64,000 nt of DNA from Symbiodinium natans (GCA_905221605.1 CAJNDS010002812.1:512501-576500); one strand, 5' to 3'. Counted from the first letter of the stretch, positions 9,749 through 19,632 are shown. A program made the numbers and translations. The notes: generated from the letters alone by a model not told the origin.

Positions 9749-9840
9749 ACCTGAAGTCTCTAATGTCGTTCCTTTCTGGGCTACTTCTAGGGGGTTCTAG
9801 TATACTACCCCAAACAGGTACTTCGTAGGAGCCCTTGCCT
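9749..9840 (-). repeat. Hairpin element, family A (introner-like)
   Basis: Opens ACCTGAAGTCTCTAATG and closes with the near-inverse GTAGGAGCCCTTGCCT, an imperfect terminal inverted repeat of about 34 bp around a CTAG-containing centre. Orientation is opposite to the copy at 11729. Confidence 0.8.
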
Positions 9841-10018
9841 AAACTCCCGGGTGCTCACGTCACAGTAGACGTACCAGACATCACTCGTGGTAGGGTTGGG
9901 AGAGAGGCTTGCGGGTGGCAGACCTCGGCTCTGGCACATGGTACTGCCATTTGCTTAAAAACCCGCCCCCCCCCCCCAACAAAATAATAACACTCACAAA
10001 TTCTATAGATACATGAAG

Positions 10019-10070
10019 AAAGATATAAACTAAATATGTATATATATATATATTATAGACAATTATAAGG
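10019..10070. repeat. AT-rich microsatellite
   Basis: (TA)n around 10037-10053 within an AT-rich stretch that follows a 14-base C run at 9964-9977. Confidence 0.85.
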
Positions 10071-10551
10071 GAAATCATAAGGGTAATAAGGGATTACTAG
10101 CTTTTATCTGTTCGAGGGTTCTTAAGCACACAGTAGGGTATCTTTGCTTCAGAATCCTGAAGCCCTAAAACCCTGAACCCTCAACCCGAAACCCTAAAAG
10201 AAGCGCCTCGCTGGTGCATCCGAAGTTTGAGAGGGGCTTGGGGAACTTTCATTCTCTCTACATTGCACAACCCTTTTAGCGTTTTGGGTTTACATAGGGT
10301 TTAGGGTTTTGGGTTTAGGGTTATGGCTTGTGTAGGGTTTGGGGTTTGGGGTTTAGGGTTTAGGGCTATGATCAGTTCGGTCCTCTTTTGGGGTACCCAA
10401 GTCTTTAGGGGCCGCCTTACAATGTTAGCCCCAAAAGGGACCAGAATTCAGAGGAGTTGCCCTAAACCCTAAACCCTAAACCCTAAACCCTGGCTTAGGA
10501 ACTCAAGGGCTCAGGGTCCAAGGCTTTGGGCTTGGAGTTCTTGATCCTCAG

Positions 10552-10623
10552 GATGGTCACGAAGGCCAACCAGCCGGAGGCTGTGGCCTTCGATTACGTT
10601 CGCTATGCTGGTGCCTGCCTCTT
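10552..10623 (+). CDS. Internal exon
   Basis: CTCAG acceptor; reads MVTKANQPEAVAFDYVRYAG then ACLL. The first usable donor is GTCCC at 10624. C-rich tract upstream (10460-10492), G-rich tract downstream (10633). Protein-like composition. Unknown family. Confidence 0.5.
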
Positions 10624-10632
10624 GTCCCTTTG

Positions 10633-10715
10633 GGGTTTTGGGGTTTAGGGTTTAGGGTCTGGGTTTAGGGTTTTAGGGTTTTGGGGTTTGGGGTTTAGGG
10701 TTTAGGGTTTGCGCG
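10633..10715 (+). repeat. Telomeric tract, TTTAGGG with TTTTGGGG variants
   Basis: About 11 mixed units. Confidence 0.92.
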
Positions 10716-10880
10716 AGATGCTTCGTGATAAGGAGCAGCAAGACACAGAATCCCATGTCGCCCTTTTTCAAGCTGCATGGGTGGACAGCTCTAGGGAAGC
10801 CAATGTGTGCCAAAGCCCCAAATTGAGAACGTGTCGTGGGTAAGCAAGATCATTCAAGCTTTAAACATGTTTTAGGCAAG

Positions 10881-11120
10881 CCTTGTAAAGGTACTGAAGA
10901 ACCGAATCACCGCTGAAGGCTATGCCTTCGCCTTGACGTGGTCCGTCGCAATCGGGCCGAACGGCATCCCGCTTCGGGAGCTGAGCAGGTGGTGCCAGGC
11001 CGGCACCTTCATCGATGGTTGCAGCCTTGCGTTGCCGAGCTCGAAAACTCTATCCAAGTGCCCCAGGCGAACATCCCCGGCTTCCAACTTCCGAAGGGAT
11101 GCCACAAGCCGCACCCTTAG
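10881..11120 (+). CDS. Coding stretch, unknown protein, ending in TAG
   Basis: GC-rich block open in two + frames. The 5' part reads ITAEGYAFALTWSVAIGPNG after a TAAAG acceptor. The 3' part reads VAELENSIQVPQANIPGFQL and reaches TAG at 11118-11120 in a different frame. Either an unrecognised intron or a frameshift lies near 10990-11030. The antisense frame of 64 codons is probably a shadow. Confidence 0.45.
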
Positions 11121-11535
11121 TTCCTAGACCCAGCCACACAAGCCCAAGCCTTTTTTTGTTTGGGGCTGGGGGGGGGGGGAGGGGAAAGGGGGGTCAGTGT
11201 AACCACCCAATGCTATCAAGGAGCCCTTCTGGTTCCTTTTGATATTCCCAGGCTACCGGGGATCCATGGTTCTTGTGGCTGAACTTGTAGACAACCCCCA
11301 GTAGGATCCTTTGTTCTTGCTTTTCGTGGGTCCGTTTGCTAACCAAAAACTCTTATAGCTTGGTTTAGGGTTCAGGATTTTTTGGGGGGTGCCAGACTCC
11401 GTAGCAGGTTTGCCACGGCAACCCTCTGGGTTTCTTTGAGTTAGGTTCAGTCCGTCACAGCCACGAACCCGGGGAGCATGGTTCCCGCTGTTGATTGCCA
11501 GGTTCATTGGGGACCTAGGGCTGTGGGCTTTGCAG

Positions 11536-11645
11536 GAAGAAGGGACCAGGGCCCGATTCGGATACTGAGCTTCAGGGATATTAAGGCGTTGACGGAACCT
11601 GAACAACCCGATCAAGAAATGACCCCTAAACGCATCGAGTTGTAG
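11536..11645 (+). CDS. 3' terminal exon, about 36 codons
   Basis: TTTGCAG acceptor at 11529-11535, then a frame reading GPIRILSFRDIKALTEPEQP, DQEMTPKRIEL and TAG (11643-11645). No ATG lies in frame, as expected of an exon. The 120-codon antisense frame overlapping it contains translated low-complexity sequence and is judged a shadow. Unknown family. Confidence 0.5.
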
Positions 11646-11728
11646 GCCTCCAAAACGCCATTCGATACAGGCTGTCTCTTGTTTTTGAGATTTGGGGTGG
11701 GAACCTCATTCCAGAACAGCAACGCTTC

Positions 11729-11822
11729 ACCTAAGGGCTCCTATGTAGTACCTTTTTGGGGTAGTATATACTAGAACCCCCTATACGTAACCCCGAGAGG
11801 AAGTACATTAGAGACTTCAGGT
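11729..11822 (+). repeat. Hairpin element, family A (introner-like)
   Basis: Starts ACCTAAGGGCTCCTATGTAG and ends CATTAGAGACTTCAGGT. The arms are imperfect inverts of each other. The 3' end supplies CAG and TAAAG acceptor options. Confidence 0.88.
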
Positions 11823-11830
11823 AAAGAAGA

Positions 11831-11943
11831 CCCAGAGGGTCCATTTGTATTACTATTATGGAATTAGGTACCCAAAAAAGCACTACTCAATAGGGTTTTG
11901 GGGTACCTAAATCCATAGTAGTATTACAAATGGACCCTCTGGG
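11831..11943 (+). repeat. Hairpin element, family B, about 43-bp arms
   Basis: The left arm starts CCCAGAGGGTCCATTTGTA and the right arm ends with its inverse, TACAAATGGACCCTCTGGG. The arms are near-perfect around a roughly 27-bp loop. It lies at the junction of the tandem duplication. Confidence 0.9.
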
Positions 11944-11971
11944 AGACCTCATTCCAGAACAGCAACGCACC

Positions 11972-12051
11972 ACCTAAGAGCTCCTATGTAGTACCTTTTT
12001 GGGGTAGTATATACTAGAACCCAAAAAGGAACTACATTAGAGACTTCAGGT
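11972..12051 (+). repeat. Hairpin element, family A, shortened copy
   Basis: Same ends as the copy at 11729, but about 14 bp are missing from the centre (AACCC joins AAAAAGGAACT). Confidence 0.88.
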
Positions 12052-12107
12052 AAAGAAGACCTCTAGACCCTGAACGGCCCGAAGCCCGCAACTTTCTGCT
12101 TCCCCAG

Positions 12108-12147
12108 GCTCACGGACGTCTTCGTCGACGGCAGCTCCAAGGCGCGA
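12108..12147 (+). CDS. Small internal exon
   Basis: CCCCAG acceptor at 12102-12107; reads LTDVFVDGSSKAR. No clear donor; the sequence becomes T/G-rich decayed telomeric repeat at once. Unknown. Confidence 0.4.
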
Positions 12148-12149
12148 TT

Positions 12150-12870
12150 TTTGGGGGATTTTAAGGTTTGCTTAGGGTTTTGTTGAGGCGTTTTTTTGGG
12201 TTTTTAAGGTTTGCTTAGGGTTTTTTGGAGGGGGCAGAAGGTAGGCGGCTGAGGGCCCCGAACCTTCTTCACCTGAGCTTTTTAGAAAAGCCTTCGGAGG
12301 TCATTAACCCTGAGGTTATCAGGTCTTTCGGTGTTTCGATGTTTCGGGCATTCGCTCGTTGAAGCTTCAGGAGGGTTGGGAACCCTAAACCCTAAACCCT
12401 AAACCCCTAAAGGGTTGAGGCTTGGGGTGCAGGGTCTCCAACTCCCAATCCAGGAAAGTGAGCGGATGTAGGGGTCGAAGACTATTGGGTATGTAGGGTT
12501 GATCTTTGGCCCCGTTTCTTGAAGGCAAAAGGGTAACACGCATCCAAGTATGAAGGGTTTACAGGGGTGATAGGTGATAGCATGTCTCAACAGCAGGGCT
12601 GCCCCGGACGTGGGGGTTGTAGGGTCATGTTTTGGGTGTTACTTTTGTTCTTGTGTTTTTGTTGCCCTGAAGGCGTTCTACCACAAAAAAGTAGCGTCAT
12701 CTTGTGCCAGGCGAAATCCGCTAAGATGACTTGTGTGCCCCCTGTTTGGTTGCAACATCTTTTTTACATTGCATCCCGGAGCACACGAATGAATCCCAAA
12801 CTCTGCAGTTCTCCAGCCCAAACGCAACCTAAATCGTGCAATGCCTGGCCCGGCCACGCCGAAGCCGAAT
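12150..12870. other. Stretch with weak coding signal only
   Basis: Decayed GGTTTAGGG/GGTTTGC words at 12165-12235, a short C-rich tract at 12380-12420 and an open frame of 103 codons (12567-12878) with a hydrophobic part, FWVLLLFLCFCCPEGVL. No splice-bounded exon was recognised. Confidence 0.4.
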
Positions 12871-12871
12871 G

Positions 12872-12950
12872 CCCCTAAACCCTAAACCCTAAACCCTAAA
12901 CCCTAAACCCTAAACCCTAAACCCTAAACCCTTAAAGCCTGAGCCCTGAA
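12872..12950 (-). repeat. Telomeric tract, CCCTAAA orientation
   Basis: Eleven units; the downstream end decays into CTTAAAGCCTGAGCCC. Confidence 0.94.
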
Positions 12951-13376
12951 GTCCCTTAAACTTTTGATCTCTCTGTGCTTCTCGAAGACAGGATCAGGAG
13001 ACTGGCTACCTGAATCCTTGGTACTCCCAGCTTCCCGTGGCCATGCATGAGGCGGGGGCCTGCGGCTTGGACTTCCCAAAGCTTTTGGGCGCCTAGTTAC
13101 TAAGGCTTCTTTGGGATTATTAGGCCCTTATGTGGGGAAGATGGGGCCCTTACACCCTCCTCCCTGCCATCCCCTTGCGTCTTTATGAACCACCTGTAGT
13201 CAGCTTGTTCTATTGTTCTAGGGTTCTTAGGGGAGGGGGGTTCATGGGGGGTAGGTATCGAGGGAATCTTAGGGAAGCTTGGGGAGCCTTAGGGCGTAGT
13301 AGGGAGTATAAGGTCGCTTTGCGTTTCATACCTTGAACACCCCTGTCTTAAGAACCATATAATCTTGCCTGCCCGG

Positions 13377-13478
13377 ATGCAGGACCAGAGCAAGAGAGCG
13401 CATTACGGAGACGTGGCTGTGCCAACCGTGCCCGGGAAACTCTGTTGCACTGGATCCTGGCGCACGTTGCCAATTTAA
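13377..13478 (+). CDS. Short open frame or exon ending in TAA
   Basis: ATG at 13377, 33 codons (MQDQSKRAHYGDVAVPTVPG, then KLCCTGSWRTLPI), TAA at 13476-13478. A GCAG inside the first codons could serve as acceptor. Unknown. Confidence 0.33.
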   Translation: MQDQSKRAHYGDVAVPTVPGKLCCTGSWRTLPI

Positions 13479-14630
13479 AAGGACTCCAAGGAACCTTTCA
13501 TATTATAGGCTTAACAGAAGGCACAGGCACGGCAAGCGTTGGGTACATCCTTACTGTTGCTTAAGGTGCAAGGCTACGCTGGGTATAACTTCTCAGAGCT
13601 TTAAGATCCCAGAACTGTACAAGTCAAGGTGTAGGTTTTCTGCATGTCAAGGCCATTATGTTTTTTTTTGCGCGCGAGCACTCAAAGGGTATAAGGATTA
13701 CCCGAGTATCCCATAAACCCTACTGCAGGTTGATCTTGGAAGTGTGCCCGGGGCAGTGTCCTTCTTTTGAAGCACTTAGGTTACTCTGGGTACGCCATAG
13801 TGCAATCTAATGAAACCCAAATTGTGGTTGAATAAGTGCTCCTTTGCTGATTAGGATTCGGGGCTTGGAGTTTAGGGTTTAGAGCAGGTTGCACAGTGCC
13901 CAGGACTTCGACAGCAGAGTTTGTATAGGGGTTGTTCAACACAAGGGGCGCTTTATAGACCGCCTTTGCTAGTAGCATCCCCTCCCCCGCGACAAGATAC
14001 TTGCTTTCAACCCATATGGCTCTAGGCAATCTGCAAAACAAACTCCTCACAAATCCTCCACACAGGCGAAATCGCCTCCCAGCCCACAAACGTATTGTCA
14101 GAATTGGCTAGGCTTTTGGACCTTGTTTGTACCAAGAGAATGCCTTTCACAGAGAGCGCGTATTTATGTTTTCCAAGCTACAGATTCGAATAACCTCTCG
14201 GACACCCAAGCCCTCCCCCCATCCCCCCCTCCCCACCGCAAAAATGTGCTGTATAAGTGGAGCTGCGGGAAACTCTTGCCTTTGCCTGTAAGCACGAAGC
14301 TAATCATGAGTCCCTAACCTCGTTTGAGCAAGGATGTCGTACAGCTACCTCAGCTATACCCTTCTTCTTGCCGGCAACAATGTGCCCCTGGGCGGTTGCA
14401 ATTGCTTGCCAGTGGGCTTTGCGGGTCACATTTTGAAGAATTTGTCTATGTCCCTGCATTCTCCAGGGATCTGCAATCTTATGGGGAACGTCATATGACG
14501 CCGCATCTGCGACCTGTGACATACTGGAGTCGGCATCAGTCTCAACAAGCCTCCCAGTCGCCAACAAACACCTTTGAACAGTACAGGTTTTAGGGTGTAG
14601 GGTTTAGGGTTTAGGGTTTCTGGGTCTGCC

Positions 14631-14726
14631 GTTGAGGAAGGTCTGGCCATTGGAGTTCAGCCTCCTGCGGCGCAGAGCTGTCAGAGCTTCCTAGGGGGCA
14701 TGCAATCCCATTCATGTCCACACTGA
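14631..14726 (+). CDS. Exon-like island ending in TGA
   Basis: In-frame block VEEGLAIGVQPPAAQSCQSF, LGGMQSHSCPH, TGA. It directly follows a short TTTAGGG tract (14590-14620). A second frame with an ATG at 14714 (MSTLRAEAIK) overlaps its end. One of the two is probably real. Confidence 0.35.
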   Translation, partial: VEEGLAIGVQPPAAQSCQSFLGGMQSHSCPH

Positions 14727-15024
14727 GGGCTGAAGCCATCAAGGGTACCTTTGCAGGTTGTCAAAAGGTCATGTCCCATAATGTTTTCGGGCGAGCAGGT
14801 GGACATAGTATTGGAGGCAGAAAAGATTGTTGTGAGGAGTTCGGGTCATTGCCCCCTTGCGAGGCTTTGGCTCCAATCCTCAAGTCTGTTTTTGGCGTAA
14901 GGGTTCTAGGGCTTAGTAGCCCTAAACCCCAAACCCCAAACCGTAAACCCTAAACGCCATATATGTTCGGGGCAGTCTGTATCCAAAACTGCTTGGGCTG
15001 GTTTCTGAGGTTCATTTCTGGCAG

Positions 15025-15090
15025 CCCCAGCGTCGGCAAGACAATGACACTTGGTGTCGATGAAGAATGCGCATCACAACTCAAGCCCTA
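15025..15090 (+). CDS. Internal exon
   Basis: TTTCTGGCAG acceptor, then PSVGKTMTLGVDEECASQLK. SVGKT is reminiscent of, but does not match, a P-loop (GxxxxGK[ST]). A CCCTAAA tract follows at 15088. Unknown. Confidence 0.42.
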
Positions 15091-15152
15091 AACCTCTTGA
15101 TTAAACCCTAAACCTTAAACCCTAAACCCTAAACCCTAAACCCTAAACCCTA
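15088..15152 (-). repeat. Telomeric tract, CCCTAAA orientation
   Basis: Eight units, slightly degenerate at the start. Confidence 0.93.
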
Positions 15153-15175
15153 TTAGTTCCCCAACTGGAAGCCAG

Positions 15176-15208
15176 GAGTCTGGGAGTTATGAGGCGGCAG
15201 TTCTCTAA
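15176..15208 (+). CDS. Candidate 3' terminal exon
   Basis: GCCAG acceptor 23 bp after a C-rich tract; ESGSYEAAVL then TAA (15206-15208). Very short. Unknown. Confidence 0.33.
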   Translation, partial: ESGSYEAAVL

Positions 15209-15535
15209 ATTCCTGTCATACTAAGGAGTACGAGGCCTTGTATTTAGGATACTCCAGACAGGGACCCCCATTTGGTGATGACCGGCAGTCGTAGTATATT
15301 TCATACTTTAGGGGGGGCTTCGTTTGACTCGATTTCTGGATCACTGATGTAGAAAGCCCCCAAGCTCGATCATTCTGGCGCGGGGGCGAGAACCCCAGAC
15401 ACATCAACCCTAAACCGTAAACCCTAAGCCCTAAACCTAAGCCCTAAACCCTAAATACGACAGTGCCTCCTAGGAGCATACATGAGACACCCGCACACAT
15501 ACAGTGCCCAACGCTGAGGACGGTGTCCTCCACAG

Positions 15536-15564
15536 AGCAGTCGTTGGCCGTGCTGCAGAAGTGG
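15536..15564 (+). CDS. Small internal exon
   Basis: CCACAG acceptor; QSLAVLQKW; donor GTGACT. A typical short exon. Unknown. Confidence 0.38.
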
Positions 15565-15638
15565 GTGACTGTAGGCACGATCCTCGAGGGTGTTTGTTTT
15601 GTTTGAGGGTACGTGGCCCAAGAACTATCACTCTCCCC

Positions 15639-15715
15639 CAAAACCCTAAACCCTAAACCCTAAACCCTAAACCCTAAACCCTGAACCCTACAAACCCTAC
15701 AAACCCTAAACCCAA
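15639..15715 (-). repeat. Telomeric tract, CCCTAAA orientation
   Basis: Ten units, the last ones with ACAAACCC variants. Confidence 0.93.
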
Positions 15716-16256
15716 ACTTTCAAGATCCCCAGCAAGCCGAGGTAAGACCCATGGCCCAGATTTTACTCAACCAAGGATGCTACAAGCAACGTGCATCTTA
15801 CAATCCTCAGCTTCGGGGTAGCCTAGAGGGTCCATGTGCTCGGAAACACTATACTGTACTCGCCAAAACGCCCGAAATGCCGTAAATTCCCGAAGGACCC
15901 TCGGCACCCGAAACGCAACAAATCCTTGGCTGAAGCGCATGATGTCGCACCTAAAAACAAAAGCCCGAAGGTTCGGCTTTTGTTGGGGTTTAGGCTCAGG
16001 TCTGTTGTGACCCCTGCAAGGACTCTTCAAGATACGTCATATATGCGAAATCGAGTTGATCTCAAATGAATTCTGTACCGTTTGGCTTGCAGACATTATG
16101 GAATGTACGATGACAGGGTCCCCGAACCAATACCAACATTTGGATCAAGCCACACCCTAAAGTCTAAAACCCCAAAGCCTGATTGAGGGATGCTTGGGTG
16201 AGGCGGTCCGAAGTCGGGTCTTCGGCCCTAGGACTGCAGCTTAGGGCAGTTTACAG

Positions 16257-16337
16257 GTGTCAGGCTCCGCCAAGAATCCCCAAAGATTGGCCTTCTTGCC
16301 CCAACAGCAGGCGTGTTGCCATCTTAAAGGCCCCTGA
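16257..16337 (+). CDS. 3' terminal exon, 26 codons
   Basis: TTTACAG acceptor; VSGSAKNPQRLAFLPQQQAC then CHLKGP, TGA at 16335-16337. Followed by a C-rich telomeric tract. Unknown. Confidence 0.43.
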   Translation: MSGSAKNPQRLAFLPQQQACCHLKGP

Positions 16338-16422
16338 GCGCTCAACCCTAAACCCTAAACCTTAAACCCTAAACCCTAAACCCCAAACCCTAAACTGTAC
16401 AGTGCACAGGAACCGTCTTCAG

Positions 16423-16517
16423 CCGTCAAGTCCACCCGGCGGAGATGCACGCATCGCTGACAGCAGCCGCTCGCCGGCAGACATGTCGAAGGGGCTGGGG
16501 ACGGGGAGATTCAAGGG
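16423..16517 (+). CDS. Internal exon between C-rich and G-rich tracts
   Basis: GTCTTCAG acceptor; PSSPPGGDARIADSSRSPAD then MSKGLGTGRFK; the donor GT is the first GT of the adjoining GTTTAGGG tract (16518). Ser/Pro/Gly-rich, probably a flexible region. Unknown. Confidence 0.5.
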
Positions 16518-16594
16518 GTTTAGGGTTTAGGGTTTAGGGTTTAGGCTTAGGGTCTTTAAGCAGGGCATTTTCTTGGGTCGAAATGGGCCCGCAG

Positions 16595-16641
16595 ATGTGA
16601 AGTACCAGAGGATCCATGTGCAGTACCATTGCGGAATTAGG
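16595..16641 (+). CDS. Internal exon
   Basis: GCCCGCAG acceptor; reads VKYQRIHVQYHCGI; donor GT in the following GGTTTAGGG tract. Unknown. Confidence 0.45.
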
Positions 16642-16858
16642 GTTTAGGGTTTAGGGTTTAGGGTTCCCTAAACCCAAAACCCTAAACCCTAAACCCAGAA
16701 GCCATGCAACATTGCACATGGGAAAATGTGAAACCATAGTGGTGGGTAGGGCAAGATGGACTCTGCGTACTTTGGCTGAGTTGGTAACCAGTGATCGTCA
16801 CTGAGAGTCATGATGAAGGCTGAAACAGCCTGAACATTGTGGGGCAAGGCTTCATTAG

Positions 16859-16971
16859 GCTTAAGGCTTGGCGGCTTAGCGTTTTCATCGCTGCTCGTTT
16901 GGTTTCTGCTCCCGGTGGATCACGAAGCTGATGAAGAATGGGGCGTCTTTTCCTTCATGTCCAACAGATAA
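16859..16971 (+). CDS. 3' terminal exon with hydrophobic segment
   Basis: CATTAG acceptor; in-frame LRLGGLAFSSLLVWFLLPVD then HEADEEWGVFSFMSNR, TAA at 16969-16971. The first 18 residues form a likely transmembrane helix, followed by an acidic then aromatic tail. Unknown membrane protein. Confidence 0.45.
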
Positions 16972-17082
16972 GACCAATATATGCACCATGAAGTCCGATT
17001 CTCGCTTGCGGCCTGAACCCCAAACCTCAAACCCCAAACACCCAACTCCAAACCCTGTGCTGTCAGGGGTTTTGGGTTTGTG

Positions 17083-17198
17083 CTTGGAGGTTCATGGGTA
17101 GTTATAAGTGCTTGTAGGTAGGCTAACTATATTTATAGCTGGTTATAGCCTTATTTTTAAAGCTATACTTATCACTATACCCTTGAACCTTCGAGTAG
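17083..17198 (+). repeat. Hairpin element, family H
   Basis: Starts CTTGGAGGTTCATGGGTAG, ends GAACCTTCGAGTAG, with inner mirrored blocks (GTTATAAGTGC, AGCTATACTTATCAC). A CCCTAAA tract follows at once. Confidence 0.82.
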
Positions 17199-17287
17199 CC
17201 CTAAACCCTAAACCCTAAACCCTAAACCCTAAACCCTAAACCCTAAACCCATGAACCGTCAAGAAGGGTTTAGGGTTCACGGGCCAG

Positions 17288-17359
17288 GCAGCGCTTCAGT
17301 GTCGACCCGGCCGGCGCCTGTTCGCAGGGCAGATGCTGAAGCTTTGCTTGCAGATTTGA
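17288..17359 (+). CDS. 3' terminal exon, 23 codons
   Basis: GGCCAG acceptor; AALQCRPGRRLFAGQMLKLC then LQI, TGA at 17357-17359. It lies between telomeric fragments. The 110-codon antisense frame over it is probably a shadow. Unknown. Confidence 0.42.
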   Translation, partial: AALQCRPGRRLFAGQMLKLCLQI

Positions 17360-17609
17360 GTTTCTTTTTTCTTCGGGGGGGGAGAGCGGTAGGGTTGCAC
17401 ATAGTTTTTTGATTTTTATTACCCTTAGTCCCCTGTATCATCCTTATACAGTCATGGCAAGTCATCTGCAGGTCCTCCAAACCTACCCCGGGAAGGGGGG
17501 GGGGGTGGGGGTTAGGGTACAGGGTTAAGGGTGTATAGGGTGTAGGGTTTGGGTTAGGGTTTGAGTGAACAGTGAACCTGAACCCCGCGCAAGGATTCCT
17601 CATAAGCAC

Positions 17610-17642
17610 CTATATGGGTGAGTGAGTGAGTGAGTGAGTGGA
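17610..17642 (+). repeat. (GAGT)n microsatellite
   Basis: About seven GAGT/TGAG units. Confidence 0.9.
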
Positions 17643-17756
17643 CGGCCTGGGGTGCACTCCGGCCAACGGAAACGTTCCCTCCCGCCATCTCTTCCTATAT
17701 GGGTGTACCTCTTTAGCTTTTCTGGGGAGGGGCGGAGGGGGGCGGGTATTGACAAA

Positions 17757-18145
17757 CCCTAAACCCTAAACCCGAAACCCTAAAAACCCTAAAAACCCTA
17801 TAAACCCTAAACCCTATAAACCCTATAAACCCTATACCCTAAACCCTAAACCCTATAAACCCTAAACCCTAAACCCTAAACCCCAAACGAAAGGGGAGCT
17901 TCGGTGGGCTGCGCACCTCCCAGGTTCACTTTCAGGCAGCATAGCAGAGCCCTTCCGACTCCCTGATCCCGAAATCCTACAATCCGGAAGCCCCGAAAGA
18001 TTTCCGACAACCCCTAAAACCTCAAAAACCCCTAAACCCTAAACCCTAAACCCCAAAAACACAAAAACCCTAAAGCCCCAAAAAGCACAAAAACCCTAAA
18101 ACCCAAAAAACAGACAAAAACCCTAAAACCCCTAAAACCCCGAAA
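17757..18145 (-). repeat. Two degenerate telomeric arrays, CCCTAAA and CCCTATAAA variants
   Basis: 17757-17885 mixes 7-mers with 9-mer CCCTATAAA units, the reverse of the variant at 9272-9436. 18005-18145 is more decayed, with A-rich expansions (AACCCTAAAAACC, CAAAAAGCAC). Confidence 0.88.
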
Positions 18146-18155
18146 CCCTTCCCAG

Positions 18156-18234
18156 GATCCGCATCGAGGACTTGAACCTGCCACGGCACGGGACGTTGGA
18201 GATGCGGCTTGGTCCCAGGGAGTTTGAGTTTTAG
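18156..18234 (+). CDS. Exon, possibly terminal (TAG)
   Basis: CTTCCCAG acceptor after a C-rich array; IRIEDLNLPRHGTLEMRLGP then REFEF, TAG at 18232-18234. The stop TAG lies in the first TTTTAGGG unit, so the repeat itself may supply the stop, or a GT just before it (GTTTGAG, GTTTTAG) may be the donor. Unknown. Confidence 0.47.
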
Positions 18235-18321
18235 GGTTTAGGGTTTAGGGTTTAGGGTTTAGGGTTTAGGGTTTAGGGTTTAGGGTTTAGGGTTTAGGGT
18301 TTAGGGTTTAGGGTTTAGGGT
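18234..18321 (+). repeat. Telomeric tract, TTTAGGG orientation
   Basis: Twelve near-perfect units, joining a family-F hairpin at 18321 without a gap. Confidence 0.95.
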
Positions 18322-18412
18322 TGGGATGTTCCCCCTTATACTAACAGTCCTTAGCTGGGATTCTAATAGGAGGAGGGTACGATTACGGACAGTATAAGGG
18401 TGAACATCCCAA
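18321..18412 (+). repeat. Hairpin element, family F
   Basis: Starts TTGGGATGTTCCCCCTTATA, ends CAGTATAAGGGTGAACATCCCAA less a few bases; near-perfect inverted arms of about 24 bp. Confidence 0.9.
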
Positions 18413-18850
18413 AGTTGAAGTCGTTCAGGGTTTGTGGGGGTAGGGTTTGGGGTTTTTGGGGTTTAGGGATGTCTAGGGTTTCGGGCTGTGGGTTTTAGAG
18501 GGTTCAGGGGGTTCTGTGGGAGTTTTTGACCATATTGGTGTTAAGGCTTAAACAGGGCTTCGAAGGGTGTAAGCGGGCTTAGGGGTTTAACACTTTAGGG
18601 TTTCGGGAGCCTTCACAATTTCAGGATGCTTAAGAGCCGCTAGGGTTGAAAGCTCAGGGGTTTGGGGTTCAAATGGGTTGTGGAGTTGCGGTCTCGTGTT
18701 TTCGGGCTTACAAAGGGAACCAGCGTGCAAGGTGAGCTCCCTACGTGTGCTCTTCGTTGCCAGGTTTCTTGGGCTTCGCCACAGATAGGGTCGAGGCTTT
18801 GGGTGCCAGGAACCTAAACCCCAGAACACGCGAAGAGCTTCGATGTTTCA

Positions 18851-19099
18851 GCCTTGGATGTGTTTTGGCCCATCTCCGTGGCATGTCAAACATGTACGCT
18901 GGCCTGGTACCTTTCCCTATCTTTGGTACAAGGTTCCCTTATAAAGCAACCAACCCAAAAAGGGCCCTCTTTTTTCCATTCGGTTACTGGGCCACCAAGC
19001 TATAGACCTGTGCTCCCTGGCATCTTCCCTTGGGAACCTTTTCGGTCCCTTCCTAGACATGTGTCATGGCAAGCATTTAGGGCTCATTGGTTGCTTTGA
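18851..19099 (+). CDS. Two exons flanking a family-C hairpin; 3' gene end
   Basis: The first exon (18851-18906) follows T-rich CAG and reads LDVFWPISVACQTCTLA. A family-C hairpin (18907-18999) starts with GT and ends AAG. Removing it joins TG to C and continues YRPVLPGIFPWEPFRSLPRH and 13 more codons to TGA at 19097-19099. The intron is 93 bp, a multiple of three with no stop, so the unspliced frame is also open. Trp/Pro-rich. Unknown protein. Confidence 0.5.
   Translation, partial: ALDVFWPISVACQTCTLAWYLSLSLVQGSLIKQPTQKGPSFFHSVTGPPSYRPVLPGIFPWEPFRSLPRHVSWQAFRAHWLL
18907..18999 (+). repeat. Hairpin element, family C, acting as an intron
   Basis: GTACC...TTACTGGGCCACCAAG, with the internal words GGTTCCCTTATAAAGCAACC and GGCCCTC shared with the copies at 23498, 33079 and 46848. 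Confidence 0.78.
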
Positions 19100-19540
19100 A
19101 CTCTCAACCCACCAGCTATAGCTTGTCCAAGAGCGGTCATGCTAGCCAGGCATGCGGAGCCATTTGCATCAGAACGTGGAGTTTGCAATTCTTGCCGCCT
19201 CTTACATTCTAAAACCCGTACTCTCTGCAACCTACCGTAAACCTGCCCGTGCCCCCCCCTCCCCCCCCTCCCCAATCAAATTCCCCAAGTTGCCCCTATC
19301 ATGTCTGAATCAGGTCCAGAAAATTTTCAAAATTATTCTCTTTCTATATATATATATATTTATTTATTTATTTATATTTATAAATGTATACATACGTATT
19401 TATAATGTTGATATTTATGTACGCATGTTTTGTTACTTTGTTAACATGACAGAAAATGAGAATTCTAGGAGAAGGCGCAAGCAAGATCCAAAAGCAACGT
19501 AGGGTCCCTCACCCCAAACCCCAGACCCCCCCCCCCACCC
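19100..19540. other. Mostly non-coding; poly(C) and AT-rich stretch
   Basis: Contains a C-rich run (19249-19274), then an AT-rich stretch with (TA)n and (TTTA)n at 19344-19375. An open frame of 116 codons (19152-19502) crosses these repeats and is not convincing as a whole. Its first part, HLHQNVEFAILAASYILKPV, might be exonic. Confidence 0.4.
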
Positions 19541-19632
19541 CTCTCCTTAAACCCTAAACCCTAAACCCTAAACCCTAAACCCTAAACCCTACACCCTAAA
19601 CCCTAAACCCTAAACCCTAAACCCTAAACCCT
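19540..19632 (-). repeat. Telomeric tract, CCCTAAA orientation
   Basis: Thirteen units. Confidence 0.95.

Larger units (their letters stand above)
11703..12061 (+). repeat. Tandem segmental duplication carrying family-A elements
   Basis: Both units start CCTCATTCCAGAACAGCAAC, carry a family-A hairpin and end TAAAGAAGACC (about 11703-11831 and 11947-12061). A third hairpin of a different family sits exactly at the junction (11831-11943). Confidence 0.88.

Noticed and set aside
11253-11615. 120-codon minus-strand open frame
   Set aside because: The + strand has a splice-bounded terminal exon here (11536-11645); the minus frame includes translated repeat (ILNPKPS).
15025-15090. P-loop ATPase or GTPase from SVGKT
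   Set aside because: The GxxxxGK[ST] consensus is not met, and no Walker B or other motif could be linked.
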